A stretch of DNA of 29,426 nucleotides. Origin: a virus. The translations under genes were made by a program, and so were the position numbers. Where the stretch lies: the IMG/VR virus record IMGVR_UViG_3300042465_002875, positions 1 through 29,426 of that record; one strand, given 5' to 3'. Of the stretch, positions 5,823-13,646 are shown piece by piece (positions within the stretch are counted from its first letter, which is position 1; the number at the start of each line of letters is the position of its first letter). The notes beneath the pieces were generated by a model, which was not told the origin of the DNA, made no database searches, and saw nothing but the letters and a program-made list of their open reading frames with translations.

Positions 5823-5825
5823 ATT

Positions 5826-7364
5826 ATGGAATTACGAGAATACCAAGAGCGATTTGTTGAGAACATTGCTAGATCGCTAAAGGACAACAGGCGAATCATT
5901 GCCCAACTTGCTACGGGTGGAGGCAAGACAGTTACATTCAGCGCAATTGCTAAACGATTCAATGAGAAATCAAAGCAAAGGGTTCTGATCCTTGTCCATC
6001 GGATGGAGTTGCTTAATCAGGCTGTTAAGACTATTGAACGCAACACAGGATTGAAAGCTGTTGGAATCGTTGCAGGGATGAAATCAATTCCGGATGCACA
6101 GGTTTACGTGGCAATGGTTGAAACAACGCACAGGCGATTGGACAAATTGCCTGACTTTGGATTGATTATAATTGATGAGGCGCACATCGGGAACTTTACA
6201 AAACTTATTGAACATTTTAACGATAAGTTCATTATCGGGTTTACAGCTACTCCGATCGCATCGAAAAAGGATAAGCCTTTGAAGAATTATTTTAAAGACA
6301 TCGTTTGTGGGGTTTCGATTGGTGAACTTATTAATGATGGACATCTTTGCAAGGCTTATACTTTTGGAGTTGAACAGGAGATTGATCGCGCGAAATTAAA
6401 AATGGTTAAGGGCGATTTCGATATTCAGCAAATGGCTATGATGATGTCAGCTAACAAGTACATCGAATCGGTCGTTAATAATTACGCGAAACTTGCAATC
6501 AATCAAAAAACATTAATCTTCAATTGCAACGTAGAACATTCGAAAATAGTAACTAAGGCATTTACAGATCGGAATTACAATGCGCGACATCTTGATGGGG
6601 AAATGACAGTTCAGCAGCGCGAGGAGATTATGAAATGGTTTAACGATACACCAGACGCAATACTCTGCAATATCGGAATCGCAACAACCGGGTTTGATCA
6701 ACCTGACATTAAATGTATAATCGTTAATCGCGCGACAGCTTCAATGCCTCTATGGTTACAGATGTGCGGACGTGGATCTCGTCCTTCTAATGGCAAACAT
6801 TTTTTTACAATCATTGATTTTGGAGGCAACACGACAACTCATGGAGATTGGCAAGACGATCGGGATTGGAACTACTTATTTCACAATCCTGCTAAAAAAG
6901 GAAACGGGGTTGCTCCAATGAAGAAATGTCCGAAATGTAGTGGATATGTTCACACACGCATTATGGTTTGCCCGATGCCATCACCAGTTCAAACGATTGA
7001 CTTGTTCTCTGATTCTTATTCCGATTTAACTTGCGGTTATAAATGGGAGGTAAAAGAAATTACCGAACTTGAACCTGCTGAAATTGTTTCATTAACTAAG
7101 GGTGTTGATGTTCAGCATTTTATTGACTTTGTTCAGAACGAAGGGAGCAAAGAATATAGAGGTTTGTTCATGTCATTAGATAAATATATTTACATTGCAG
7201 CTTCCAAAAGCATTCCTTTAAATACTGCAAAACGTGAAGTTATTATCTCAGGTTGCGAGAAATTAGCACGTGAATGGTCGCAAAAGGTAGGTCATAAAAC
7301 TGCTAGGGCTGCTTTATTTGTCGCAAGAAAACACACCGAAAAAGAACTAATTAAACTTTTATAA
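5826..7364 (+). CDS. Superfamily 2 DEAD/DEAH-box helicase
   Basis: This 512-residue ATP-dependent helicase has all main SF2 motifs: Walker A ATGGGKT (about 29-35), DEAH Walker B in IIIDEAH (about 113-119), motif III FTATP, motif V IATTGFDQPDI and motif VI QMCGRGSRP. The two RecA-like domains span roughly 1-175 and 190-350. After them comes a zinc-finger-like stretch (CPKCSGYVHTRIMVCP) and a helical C-terminal region. This layout resembles the phage helicases related to type III restriction Res subunits and UvrB. It opens the replication operon directly after a structured leader RNA and lies two bases before the primase-helicase gene, so it probably unwinds DNA in phage replication or recombination. 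Only its partners set the exact role. Confidence 0.92.
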   Translation: MELREYQERFVENIARSLKDNRRIIAQLATGGGKTVTFSAIAKRFNEKSKQRVLILVHRMELLNQAVKTIERNTGLKAVGIVAGMKSIPDAQVYVAMVETTHRRLDKLPDFGLIIIDEAHIGNFTKLIEHFNDKFIIGFTATPIASKKDKPLKNYFKDIVCGVSIGELINDGHLCKAYTFGVEQEIDRAKLKMVKGDFDIQQMAMMMSANKYIESVVNNYAKLAINQKTLIFNCNVEHSKIVTKAFTDRNYNARHLDGEMTVQQREEIMKWFNDTPDAILCNIGIATTGFDQPDIKCIIVNRATASMPLWLQMCGRGSRPSNGKHFFTIIDFGGNTTTHGDWQDDRDWNYLFHNPAKKGNGVAPMKKCPKCSGYVHTRIMVCPMPSPVQTIDLFSDSYSDLTCGYKWEVKEITELEPAEIVSLTKGVDVQHFIDFVQNEGSKEYRGLFMSLDKYIYIAASKSIPLNTAKREVIISGCEKLAREWSQKVGHKTARAALFVARKHTEKELIKLL

Positions 7365-7366
7365 TC

Positions 7367-9517
7367 ATGGAAAAAATATACATCAGCAGCTACACTAGCG
7401 TAACCGACAAGCAAGATAAAGACATTGAAATTCACGATTTCCTGCGAGGAATAAAGAACGGCACATGGCAGGATCAGGTTCTTTATGTTCGAACTATTAA
7501 AGATAAGAAAGCAAGATCCGCTGAGAAACAGAAATGTCCTTTGGTTACTGTTTCAGGATCATTCACCGAGCGAAAAGATGCAGCCATTAGGAAACATTCT
7601 GGATTCATTGCCATTGATATTGACAACATTGAAAACTCTGAAACTGTAAAGGACTTGGTTAAGTCAGATCCTTACGTTTATTCGATCTTTGTTTCCATAT
7701 CAGGAAACGGGCTTTGCCTACTAATCCGAATTGATGGAACGCGACATGCGGATGCTTTCGAAGGGTTGGCATCATACCTTTATGAGAATTATCAGTTAAT
7801 CGTTGATCAGTCAGGAAAGAACATAAGCCGGGCAAGATTCATAAGTTATGATCCTGATCTTTACTTAAACGAAAAAGCACAGGTATTTAAAAAATATCCA
7901 AAGAAAGAAAAACAGCAGAAAGTTAATCGCGTGGTATTTGTGAAGTCTGACTTTGATTCAATGATTAAGCAGATGTATGATAGAGGTGTGAACATTTGCG
8001 AGGATTACTCTGAATGGGTTAGTGCTGCTTATTCGATTATTTCAGAGTTTGGAGATGGTGGTCGGGATTACTTTCACACGCTAAGTTCGGTCAGTTCTAA
8101 ATATAATTCAGCAGATACAGATCGCCAGTTCGATGCTTGTTTGCGAAATGGAGGTAGTGAACGAGGAAAGAAAGCTACTATTGCATCTATTTACTTTCAC
8201 GCTAAACAGGCAGGAATTGAAATATATTCAGACAGAACGAAAGAAGTAGTCAGGTCGGCAGCATCGCAAAAACGGGCAGGAGTTAAAGCAGAAGGAGTTG
8301 AAAAGACATTGCATGAATTTGCAGGGATAAGTCCAGAAGAGAGTAGAGAAATAATTAACCAGGTATTCGGAAAGGATATTAAGCATAAATCAGATAATCT
8401 AGTTGATGATGTGATTTCATTTCTAAAGCCTTACAAACTAAAAAAGAACTTAATCTCTAGGGCAGTTGAACTTAAAGGCAAACCTATTGACGATAGCGAT
8501 ATCAATTCACTTTATCTTGACTCTAAGATTGCATTCGAACCAGTTACTAAGGATCTTATTTGCTCAATACTTTTTAGTAACCGAATCGATCAATATAATC
8601 CGATTCATACATTCTTTGCAGGTCGGCAAATAGTTCAAGATCAATGCCCAAATTTATCGCTGCTTATTTCATCCATCGTAACTGATACTCCAAACGCTGA
8701 TAAATGGATTATCAAATGGCTCGTTTCTGCGGTTGCTTCTGCTTATGGGAAACACAGTCCACTTGTGTTGGTTCTTTCAGGCGAGGTGCAAGGAACAGGT
8801 AAAACGCATTGGTTTCGTTACTTGTTACCTCAACAGCTTCAAAGTCTTTTCGCTGAATCAAAGATGGATGCAGGGAAGGATGATGAAATTCTGATGACAA
8901 AGAAGTGGATTATTTTAGATGATGAGTATGGAGGTAAATCCAAACGTGAAGAAAAACGATTGAAAGAAATAACATCGAAGCAATGGATTAACGTAAGAGA
9001 GCCATACGGACGTGTTTCAGTTGATTTAAAGCGTTTATCTGTGTTCTGTGGAACATCCAATGAAACGCAGATATTAAACGATCCTACGGGGAACAGGCGA
9101 ATAATTCCCATACATGTAATCGGGATTGATCAGACGCATTATAACAACTGCGATAAAGAACAGTTATGGGTTGAGATTTATTCGATGTATAAAGCAGGAT
9201 TTGATTATACAGTACTTGCAGAGGAAATAAAACAACTAAATGCAAATACTGAGGATTTCAAACAGTCATCACCAGAGGAAGAACTGATTGCGGTTAAACT
9301 TTGTACAGATGGATTTGCTCCCGAATGGATGAACATCACTCAAATCATTCAATACCTAATCTCAGACACCAAGTACAACAACTTAGCGAATAATCGTGTA
9401 GGAACAATACTGTCTAATCTTGGTTTTGAAAAGAAACGAATGAAAATGGGAGGATCAACAGTTACTGCATACAAGGTAAACAAGCTAAGCAATGGGCAGC
9501 CTAACCCATTCGCATAG
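7367..9517 (+). CDS. BT4734/VirE-type primase-helicase
   Basis: This protein of 716 residues is the likely replication initiator. The N-terminal part (about 45-180) fits the BT4734/VirE N-terminal, primase-polymerase-like domain, with SGFIAIDIDNIEN and ISGNGLCLLIRI. A PriCT-2-like linker follows (about 200-285; SEWVSAAYSIISEFGDGG and RGKKATIASIYFHAK). The C-terminal virulence-associated E/SF3-like ATPase (about 400-650) has Walker A GEVQGTGKT (471-479), Walker B WIILDDEY and CGTSNETQILNDPTGNRR, a sensor-type segment. A helical, possibly winged-helix tail ends the protein. It is followed by a 312-bp non-coding iteron cluster, a plausible binding site for it. VirE-type primase-helicases are typical of Bacteroidota phages and mobile elements. 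Confidence 0.9.
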   Translation: MEKIYISSYTSVTDKQDKDIEIHDFLRGIKNGTWQDQVLYVRTIKDKKARSAEKQKCPLVTVSGSFTERKDAAIRKHSGFIAIDIDNIENSETVKDLVKSDPYVYSIFVSISGNGLCLLIRIDGTRHADAFEGLASYLYENYQLIVDQSGKNISRARFISYDPDLYLNEKAQVFKKYPKKEKQQKVNRVVFVKSDFDSMIKQMYDRGVNICEDYSEWVSAAYSIISEFGDGGRDYFHTLSSVSSKYNSADTDRQFDACLRNGGSERGKKATIASIYFHAKQAGIEIYSDRTKEVVRSAASQKRAGVKAEGVEKTLHEFAGISPEESREIINQVFGKDIKHKSDNLVDDVISFLKPYKLKKNLISRAVELKGKPIDDSDINSLYLDSKIAFEPVTKDLICSILFSNRIDQYNPIHTFFAGRQIVQDQCPNLSLLISSIVTDTPNADKWIIKWLVSAVASAYGKHSPLVLVLSGEVQGTGKTHWFRYLLPQQLQSLFAESKMDAGKDDEILMTKKWIILDDEYGGKSKREEKRLKEITSKQWINVREPYGRVSVDLKRLSVFCGTSNETQILNDPTGNRRIIPIHVIGIDQTHYNNCDKEQLWVEIYSMYKAGFDYTVLAEEIKQLNANTEDFKQSSPEEELIAVKLCTDGFAPEWMNITQIIQYLISDTKYNNLANNRVGTILSNLGFEKKRMKMGGSTVTAYKVNKLSNGQPNPFA

Positions 9518-9518
9518 C

Positions 9519-9818
9519 GGTTGCAGGTTGCAGGTCGGTTGCAGGTTTAAAAATACAAGGGTGCAACCTCTCAAACCCTACTCTATCAACACATAGATGA
9601 TATAGTTGCAACCACAAAAAAAAATATGGTAATAAAGTATAGATAACATGCACACACACACACATACACACATACACGCACACATTATGATATATTTATA
9701 TTTGTTCTGGGTACTATCGAAAATGTGTGATTTAACCTGCAACCCTGCAACCGAACCGCTGAATACCTACATAGACGTGGTTATAAGCGGTTGCATACTT
9801 ATTCATCAACCTGCAACC
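9519..9818 (+). repeat. Iteron cluster, candidate replication origin
   Basis: The 312-bp gene-free stretch between the primase-helicase and HNH genes holds GGTTGCAGG at 9519-9527, 9526-9534 and 9537-9545, and its complement CCTGCAACC at 9736-9744, 9744-9752 and 9810-9818. There are partial copies at 9562-9568, 9606-9613 and 9789-9795. The two clusters, AGCGG-flanked on both sides (9516-9550 and 9731-9760), form an imperfect inverted repeat of about 30 bp around a purine-pyrimidine tract and an AT-rich block (9684-9703). Iterons plus an AT-rich melting region next to a replication initiator gene are the hallmarks of an origin. The function is inferred; an alternative is a regulatory repeat region. 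Confidence 0.65.
9646..9685. repeat. CA-rich alternating purine-pyrimidine tract
   Basis: Forty bases alternate purine and pyrimidine without a break, including seven CA units in a row (9651-9664) and further CA groups interrupted by TA and CG steps. Such tracts can adopt Z-DNA under negative supercoiling and are prone to slippage, so their length may vary among relatives. It lies between the two iteron clusters. Confidence 0.85.
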
Positions 9819-9829
9819 TTTTCGAGATT

Positions 9830-10210
9830 ATGACCGAAACGCCAATTTGTAGATTCGTTGGTTGTGATAATAAGCAGCCATTGATAAACATAAGACAAAA
9901 CCCGAACTTATCAACTCAATTCGGAGGTAATTGCCCAAGTTGCGGTAAGTTTAGTTGGATACCTTTGGAAAAAAATGAGAATAAAAGACCGGCATCACAA
10001 AAGAACAATAAATCATTTATTGAAAAACATAATCATACTAGGTGTGTTTTTTGCGGAATTGAAAAACATAAACTTCCTGATGGTAACGCTTTAGAGTGCG
10101 CTCACATTATTGATTATGCTGAGGGTGGAGAGTTTGACGAAAAGAATATAATTGTACTTTGCACTAGATGCCATAAGTTACAGCATCATTTAAGACATTG
10201 GTGGCTATGA
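9830..10210 (+). CDS. HNH endonuclease
   Basis: The ATG at 9830 (MTETPICRF) is chosen because frames upstream run through iteron repeats. The protein has 126 residues. It has an N-terminal zinc knuckle (CPSC, 35-38), then the HNH region: CVFC (72-75), LECAHIIDYAEGG with His92, DEKNIIVLC with Asn106, and CTRCHKLQHH with His115. The Cys pairs 72/75 and 111/114 bind the structural zinc. HNH proteins near terminase genes often assist packaging cleavage, and this gene lies two genes plus one small ORF before terS; a homing or recombination nuclease is the alternative. Its stop overlaps the VRR-NUC start (ATGA). Confidence 0.85.
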   Translation: MTETPICRFVGCDNKQPLINIRQNPNLSTQFGGNCPSCGKFSWIPLEKNENKRPASQKNNKSFIEKHNHTRCVFCGIEKHKLPDGNALECAHIIDYAEGGEFDEKNIIVLCTRCHKLQHHLRHWWL

Positions 10211-10527
10211 CCGAAATACAACTACAATCGCGTGCATTCATTAATTTGTGGAATAATAGACCTGATTTGCGAGGTCGGGTATTTGCCATCAACAATAATT
10301 CACAAAACGCAATCAAGGGAGCAATGAACAGAGCGATGGGAGTTATTGCCGGGGTAGCTGATATGTGCTACTTGGTTGAAGGGGGTGTTATTTGGATCGA
10401 ATGGAAAACAGAAACAGGCAAACAATCACCAGATCAAAAGAAGTTTGAGGCATTGGTCAAATCACTAGGACATCAGTACCACATCGTAAGAAATGAAATC
10501 GAATTTTTAACACTCATAAATAAATAA
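10207..10527 (+). CDS. VRR-NUC domain nuclease
   Basis: The ATG at 10207 overlaps the HNH stop (ATGA) and is preferred over one at 10198. The 106-residue protein is essentially a single VRR-NUC domain: NRAMGVIAGVADMCYLVEGG with Asp52, then IEWKTETGKQSPDQ with the Glu65-x-Lys67 pair, and a final HIVRNEIEF strand. The PD-(D/E)xK-type active site D...ExK is complete. Stand-alone viral VRR-NUC proteins are thought to act as structure-specific nucleases, such as Holliday junction resolvases. Between replication and packaging genes, it could resolve branched DNA before packaging. Confidence 0.88.
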   Translation: MTEIQLQSRAFINLWNNRPDLRGRVFAINNNSQNAIKGAMNRAMGVIAGVADMCYLVEGGVIWIEWKTETGKQSPDQKKFEALVKSLGHQYHIVRNEIEFLTLINK

Positions 10528-10531
10528 AAAC

Positions 10532-10864
10532 ATGGCACAAACATTCACAGTAGAACACTTTAGAAATAGATTTCCTGATCGTTATCAGCGAGTAGGGGCA
10601 ATGATAGAAGATTACGTATGCTATCAATTATCGGATCAAGCCTTGTCAAATAAACATAATCTGTCTTTGTACACGATTAACTTTTTCGTCAAACAATACT
10701 TTGGCAAGCCTCGTGAACCATTTATTGTTGACATAAAAGTTGATGTTCCGAAACAAAAGCCGATCCCGATCAAACTAACTAAGCTATATCGGGAATATCT
10801 TGACACTTGCGAAAAGGTTGATCAGCTCAGGCAAGCAATCGAAAAATTCGAAAAGAAACTTTGA
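10532..10864 (+). CDS. Unknown helical protein, possible HTH regulator
   Basis: This 110-residue protein has a central segment LSDQALSNKHNLSLYTINFFVKQYFG (about 33-58) that reads like a helix-turn-helix. A proline-rich linker (VDVPKQKPIPIK) and a C-terminal coiled-coil helix (YLDTCEKVDQLRQAIEKFEKKL) follow. DNA binding plus oligomerisation would suit a regulator. It is the last gene before a promoter-like element and terS, where late-gene activators often sit. The HTH call is by eye only, and it could instead be a small structural or packaging protein. Confidence 0.5.
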   Translation: MAQTFTVEHFRNRFPDRYQRVGAMIEDYVCYQLSDQALSNKHNLSLYTINFFVKQYFGKPREPFIVDIKVDVPKQKPIPIKLTKLYREYLDTCEKVDQLRQAIEKFEKKL

Positions 10865-10877
10865 TTCTAATTTTGCG

Positions 10878-10885
10878 TAACTTTG
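10878..10885 (+). promoter_or_regulatory. -7 box before terS, possible late promoter
   Basis: TAACTTTG is a perfect TAnnTTTG match in the 37-bp gap between the previous gene and terS. No TTTG lies at the proper 19-21 base spacing; the nearest (10860-10863) is only 14 bases upstream. If used, the start would be near 10890 with about a 12-base leader. A phage activator could replace the missing -33 element. Confidence 0.45.
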
Positions 10886-10901
10886 TTTATAAATTTAAAT
10901 T

Positions 10902-11312
10902 ATGGCAGGTCATCCAACAGACTATAGACCAGAATACGCTGATCAAGTTTACAGACTTTGTTTACTTGGGTTAACAAATCAAGAATTAGCTGTTTTCTTT
11001 GATGTTTCAGACACTACGATTGAAAATTGGAGGAAAGCACATCCTGAATTCTTTGGTGCGTTCACACGTGGGAAGCTAGAAGCAGATGCAAAAGTTGCTC
11101 AATCATTGCATAAAAGAGCATGCGGATTAATTGTTAGCGAACAAGCATTAACAAGAGATGGGGCGGTTGTTACTTTACAAAAGGAATTGCCTCCAGATAC
11201 TTCAGCAGCTAAACATTGGCTTGCGAATCGTCAACCTAATAAATGGAGAGAACAATCTGAAGTTAAGCATGAGTTTGTGAATCGTCCTCCTTGGCTAGAT
11301 GCAGCTAAATAA
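10902..11312 (+). CDS. terS: Terminase small subunit
   Basis: This 136-residue protein has an N-terminal HTH (NQELAVFFDVSDTTIENWRKAHPEF, about 26-50) that recognises phage DNA, a central helical oligomerisation region (FTRGKLEADAKVAQSLHKRA) and the typical C-terminal signature LPPDTSAAKHWLANRQP with NKWRE, found in many small terminase subunits. It should select the packaging site and hand DNA to TerL. It overlaps terL by 14 bp. The length is typical for the family. Confidence 0.9.
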   Translation: MAGHPTDYRPEYADQVYRLCLLGLTNQELAVFFDVSDTTIENWRKAHPEFFGAFTRGKLEADAKVAQSLHKRACGLIVSEQALTRDGAVVTLQKELPPDTSAAKHWLANRQPNKWREQSEVKHEFVNRPPWLDAAK

Positions 11313-12441
11313 AAACTTTCAGTTCTTAGTTGACAATGTTCCAAAATATCGAATTGTAGGTTTACAAGGTGGAACTAGATCGGGTAAGTCTTACGCAGTC
11401 GTTCAATACCTAATCAGTCTTGCATCGAATTACAAGATCGGAGTGATATCCATTTGCCGTGAAAGTTACAATGCGTTAAAAGCAACTGTGCTTCGTGACT
11501 TTATTGATATACTTATTTCAGCAGGCTTGTTTCGGGATGAGGATTACAACCGAACTGATCACACCTATATTCTGAACGGCAATGTGTTTGAGTTCTTCGG
11601 GATGGATTCGCCAGGTAAGGTGCAAGGAAGGAAGCGAAACATTCTGTTCGTTAACGAGGTGATGGAAACAAATCAGAATGTTTACAGGCAGTTGGCATTA
11701 AGGACTGAAAATCGAATCATAATGGACTTTAACCCGACATCAATTGAGCATTGGGTGTATAACGAACTAAGCAGATCAGACTCAGCAACAGTTGTTACAA
11801 CCTACCTTGATAATTTGGATAATCTAAACGCTGATACAATTGCTGAAATCGAATATCTAAAGGATGCTGATCCTGATTTGTGGAAAGTATTTGGCGAGGG
11901 TATGCCATCATCTGTCAGGAATCAAATTTACAATCATCAAAAGGTTTTGGAATACCAAGCACCTTCTGACTTTTGTTATGGTTTGGACTTTGGTTACAAT
12001 CACCCAACAGCACTTGTCGAGGTAGGTCATCTTGATAGGTCAATTCAATGGCATGAAATCATCTATCAATCACATTTAACACCATCAAACCTTATTGACT
12101 TAATGATCCAAAAGGGAGTAAGGAAAACAATTCAAATCTATGCAGATGGAGCAAGACCTGAAGCAATTGCGGAAATTCAAAAGGCAGGATTCAGAATCAA
12201 GGCAGTTGAGAAATATCCGGGATCTGTTAAGGAGCAAATTATTAAGGTGAAATCAAGACCTCTTGTTATTTCGTCAGAAAGTGTAAATTTGCTACGTGAA
12301 ATCAAAAGCTATAAATGGTCGGAGAATAATCCCGATGAACCAATTAAAGCCTTTGATGATGGGATGGACGCAGGCAGGTATGGAACACATGGTTTAATTA
12401 AAGGAAAAAGAGGTAACCCATTGATATCATTTACAACTTAG
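11299..12441 (+). CDS. terL: Terminase large subunit
   Basis: This 380-residue packaging motor has an N-terminal ATPase with Walker A GGTRSGKS (24-31), Walker B NILFVNE (114-120; Glu120 catalytic, with Asn in place of the usual Asp) and coupling motif DFNPTS. Its C-terminal RNase H-like nuclease carries Asp231 in GLDFGYN, Asp283 in YADGARPE and Asp353/Asp354/Asp357 in FDDGMDAGRYG. It is of the Terminase_3/PBSX type, and the length is at the short end for TerL. It pumps DNA through the portal and cuts concatemers. It overlaps terS by 14 bp and is five bases from the frameshift gene downstream. Confidence 0.95.
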   Translation: MQLNKNFQFLVDNVPKYRIVGLQGGTRSGKSYAVVQYLISLASNYKIGVISICRESYNALKATVLRDFIDILISAGLFRDEDYNRTDHTYILNGNVFEFFGMDSPGKVQGRKRNILFVNEVMETNQNVYRQLALRTENRIIMDFNPTSIEHWVYNELSRSDSATVVTTYLDNLDNLNADTIAEIEYLKDADPDLWKVFGEGMPSSVRNQIYNHQKVLEYQAPSDFCYGLDFGYNHPTALVEVGHLDRSIQWHEIIYQSHLTPSNLIDLMIQKGVRKTIQIYADGARPEAIAEIQKAGFRIKAVEKYPGSVKEQIIKVKSRPLVISSESVNLLREIKSYKWSENNPDEPIKAFDDGMDAGRYGTHGLIKGKRGNPLISFTT

Positions 12442-12446
12442 GTAAC

Positions 12447-13234
12447 ATGCAGAATTATAAATTAGGAGAACACAGCGTACAGATTCCACAGGACTGGGAA
12501 GAAATTACATTAAGACAGGCAATCGCATTATCAAAGTCAGGAGATGATGTTTCTGAAATCATGGCTGCGATTACTGGCATACCTTCTGAAATAACTAAAA
12601 GAATTAAGGCAATTGACGTTGAGGTGGTTTTTGGTTCGGTTCTCAACTTTTTAAAAATCAAACCTGACCTTGATAAGATGTATGCCGTTAAAGCACCTGA
12701 AACATTTACTCTTGGTGATCAGACTTTTTCACGTTATTACAAGCCAGGTGAGATGACTTGGGCGCAACACTTGAACTTTGATGCTGTTGCAGGAAATAAA
12801 GACCTTAGTGATCTTGAAAAGGTTGCTCCTGTGATTGCTATCTGCTGTCAACAACCTGATAAGTACAATGAAGAAACACAAAAGGAACTAGAACAGTTTG
12901 CTCTTGATTTACCATTGAATATCTCAACTGCGATCTGTGGCTTTTTTTTTCGTCAATTGCTGAATTTCAACGAGCAACGGCTTTTAAAAATGAAATTGAG
13001 TACACTTCAGATCAAGTCAAAGCAGGCATTCATAACTTTAAAAGGTTCGGGGCGCTTAATTCCATCGACTCTCTTGCTGGCGGTGATATTAGCAAGTGGA
13101 ATTTGGTTGTTATGTTACCTATGCAAGATGTGGTTATGAAGCTGAAAATGAATCAGGAATCTAACAAGTATCAACTTGCAATGGAAAAGATTGCAAAAGA
13201 ACGAAATGATAGATTAAACAAACGAAGATCATGA
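12447..13234 (+). CDS. Putative tail-assembly-chaperone-like protein, needs -1 frameshift
   Basis: The 5' frame starts MQNYKLGEHSVQIP and runs to a TAA-type end at 13139 (230 residues). However, its part after the T9 tract at 12942-12950 is an odd hydrophobic tail. Reading base 12950 twice (-1) instead gives 94 coherent, polar residues beginning SSIAEFQRATAFKNEIEY and ending AKERNDRLNKRRS, for a total of 262. The stop at 13232-13234 overlaps the next ATG by ATGA, as most genes here do. Thus the true product probably crosses the frame. The N-terminal part (about 10-165) resembles proteins of Bacteroidota phages with a TFxQxxxxD core that may be tail assembly chaperones, which in lambda (G/GT) are also made by -1 shift. 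A missing T in the assembly would mimic this. Confidence 0.65.
12944..12977 (+). other. Candidate -1 frameshift signal
   Basis: In the reading frame the T9 tract offers the heptamer T_TTT_TTT (12944-12950), an X_XXY_YYZ slippery site. Six bases downstream TTGCT (12957-12961) can pair with AGCAA (12973-12977) around an 11-base loop, a weak but properly spaced stimulator. Polymerase slippage on nine T is an equally good mechanism. Confidence 0.5.
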
Positions 13235-13464
13235 AAAGACTAAAACAATTCTTTCAATTTACTTGGGCATTCATGCAGAATAAGCCTGTTAAGTTTGTTC
13301 CTGAAAAATCAAAGGTGGATTTTGAAAAGGAGCGAATCGAATTACTAAGAAAAGAGGCAATCAGGATCAAAGAAAAGAAATCACAATTCACATCTCGTGA
13401 ACGTGCTAAGATTATGGACATTTATAATTTATTGGTAAAAGAGGGCAAAGCAGAAGCAGTATGA
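13231..13464 (+). CDS. Small basic helical protein, unknown
   Basis: This 77-residue, strongly basic protein has an aromatic N-terminus (MKRLKQFFQFTWAFM) and a long charged helix (EKERIELLRKEAIRIKEKKSQF). It starts in ATGA overlap with the end of the frameshifted gene and ends in ATGA overlap with the next one. The position, among neck/tail genes, suggests a small morphogenesis or chaperone-associated protein. No family recognised. Confidence 0.55.
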   Translation: MKRLKQFFQFTWAFMQNKPVKFVPEKSKVDFEKERIELLRKEAIRIKEKKSQFTSRERAKIMDIYNLLVKEGKAEAV

Positions 13465-13646
13465 TTATAACTGATGAATTGAACCACAAGATTCTGAATT
13501 TGGAAATGGGAGCAAGACTTTATGTTCATGCTTCAATTTCTGTGTTGAGAATTAAAGGAGGTTGGATTTATGAGTATTGGACTAAGAATGGAAGTGATAC
13601 CTTTGTAACGGCAACTTGTTATGTTCCAAACACTATCAAACTATGA
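13461..13646 (+). CDS. Unknown 61-residue protein in the structural operon
   Basis: This short beta-rich protein (LYVHASISVLRIKGGWIYEYWT and FVTATCYVPNTIKL) has aromatic residues suggesting a small beta-sandwich or virion-associated domain. It overlaps both neighbours by ATGA. Lack of any known motif leaves the function open; a minor neck or tail component is the simplest guess from position. Confidence 0.5.
   Translation: MIITDELNHKILNLEMGARLYVHASISVLRIKGGWIYEYWTKNGSDTFVTATCYVPNTIKL

Noticed and set aside
5648-5962. 104-residue minus-strand frame across the leader and helicase start
   Set aside because: It runs antisense to the promoter, structured RNA and a certain helicase gene, and its product resembles no protein.
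9519-9818. CRISPR array
   Set aside because: The repeats are 9 bases, in both orientations and unevenly spaced, so they are iterons rather than CRISPR repeats.
9501-9833. Open frames of about 60 residues on both strands through the CA repeat (Cys/Val and His/Thr repeats)
   Set aside because: Products of simple repeats and iterons; they have no independent start context and look nothing like proteins.
9830-10216. Shared ATGACCGAAA at two gene starts as a recombination or regulatory repeat
   Set aside because: Ten bases of identity encode the common start Met-Thr-Glu; chance suffices.
13000-13139. Hydrophobic C-terminal tail of the unshifted frame as a membrane anchor
   Set aside because: The same DNA in the -1 frame gives a polar helical protein ending on the next start codon. 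The tail is probably an out-of-frame artefact unless both products are made.
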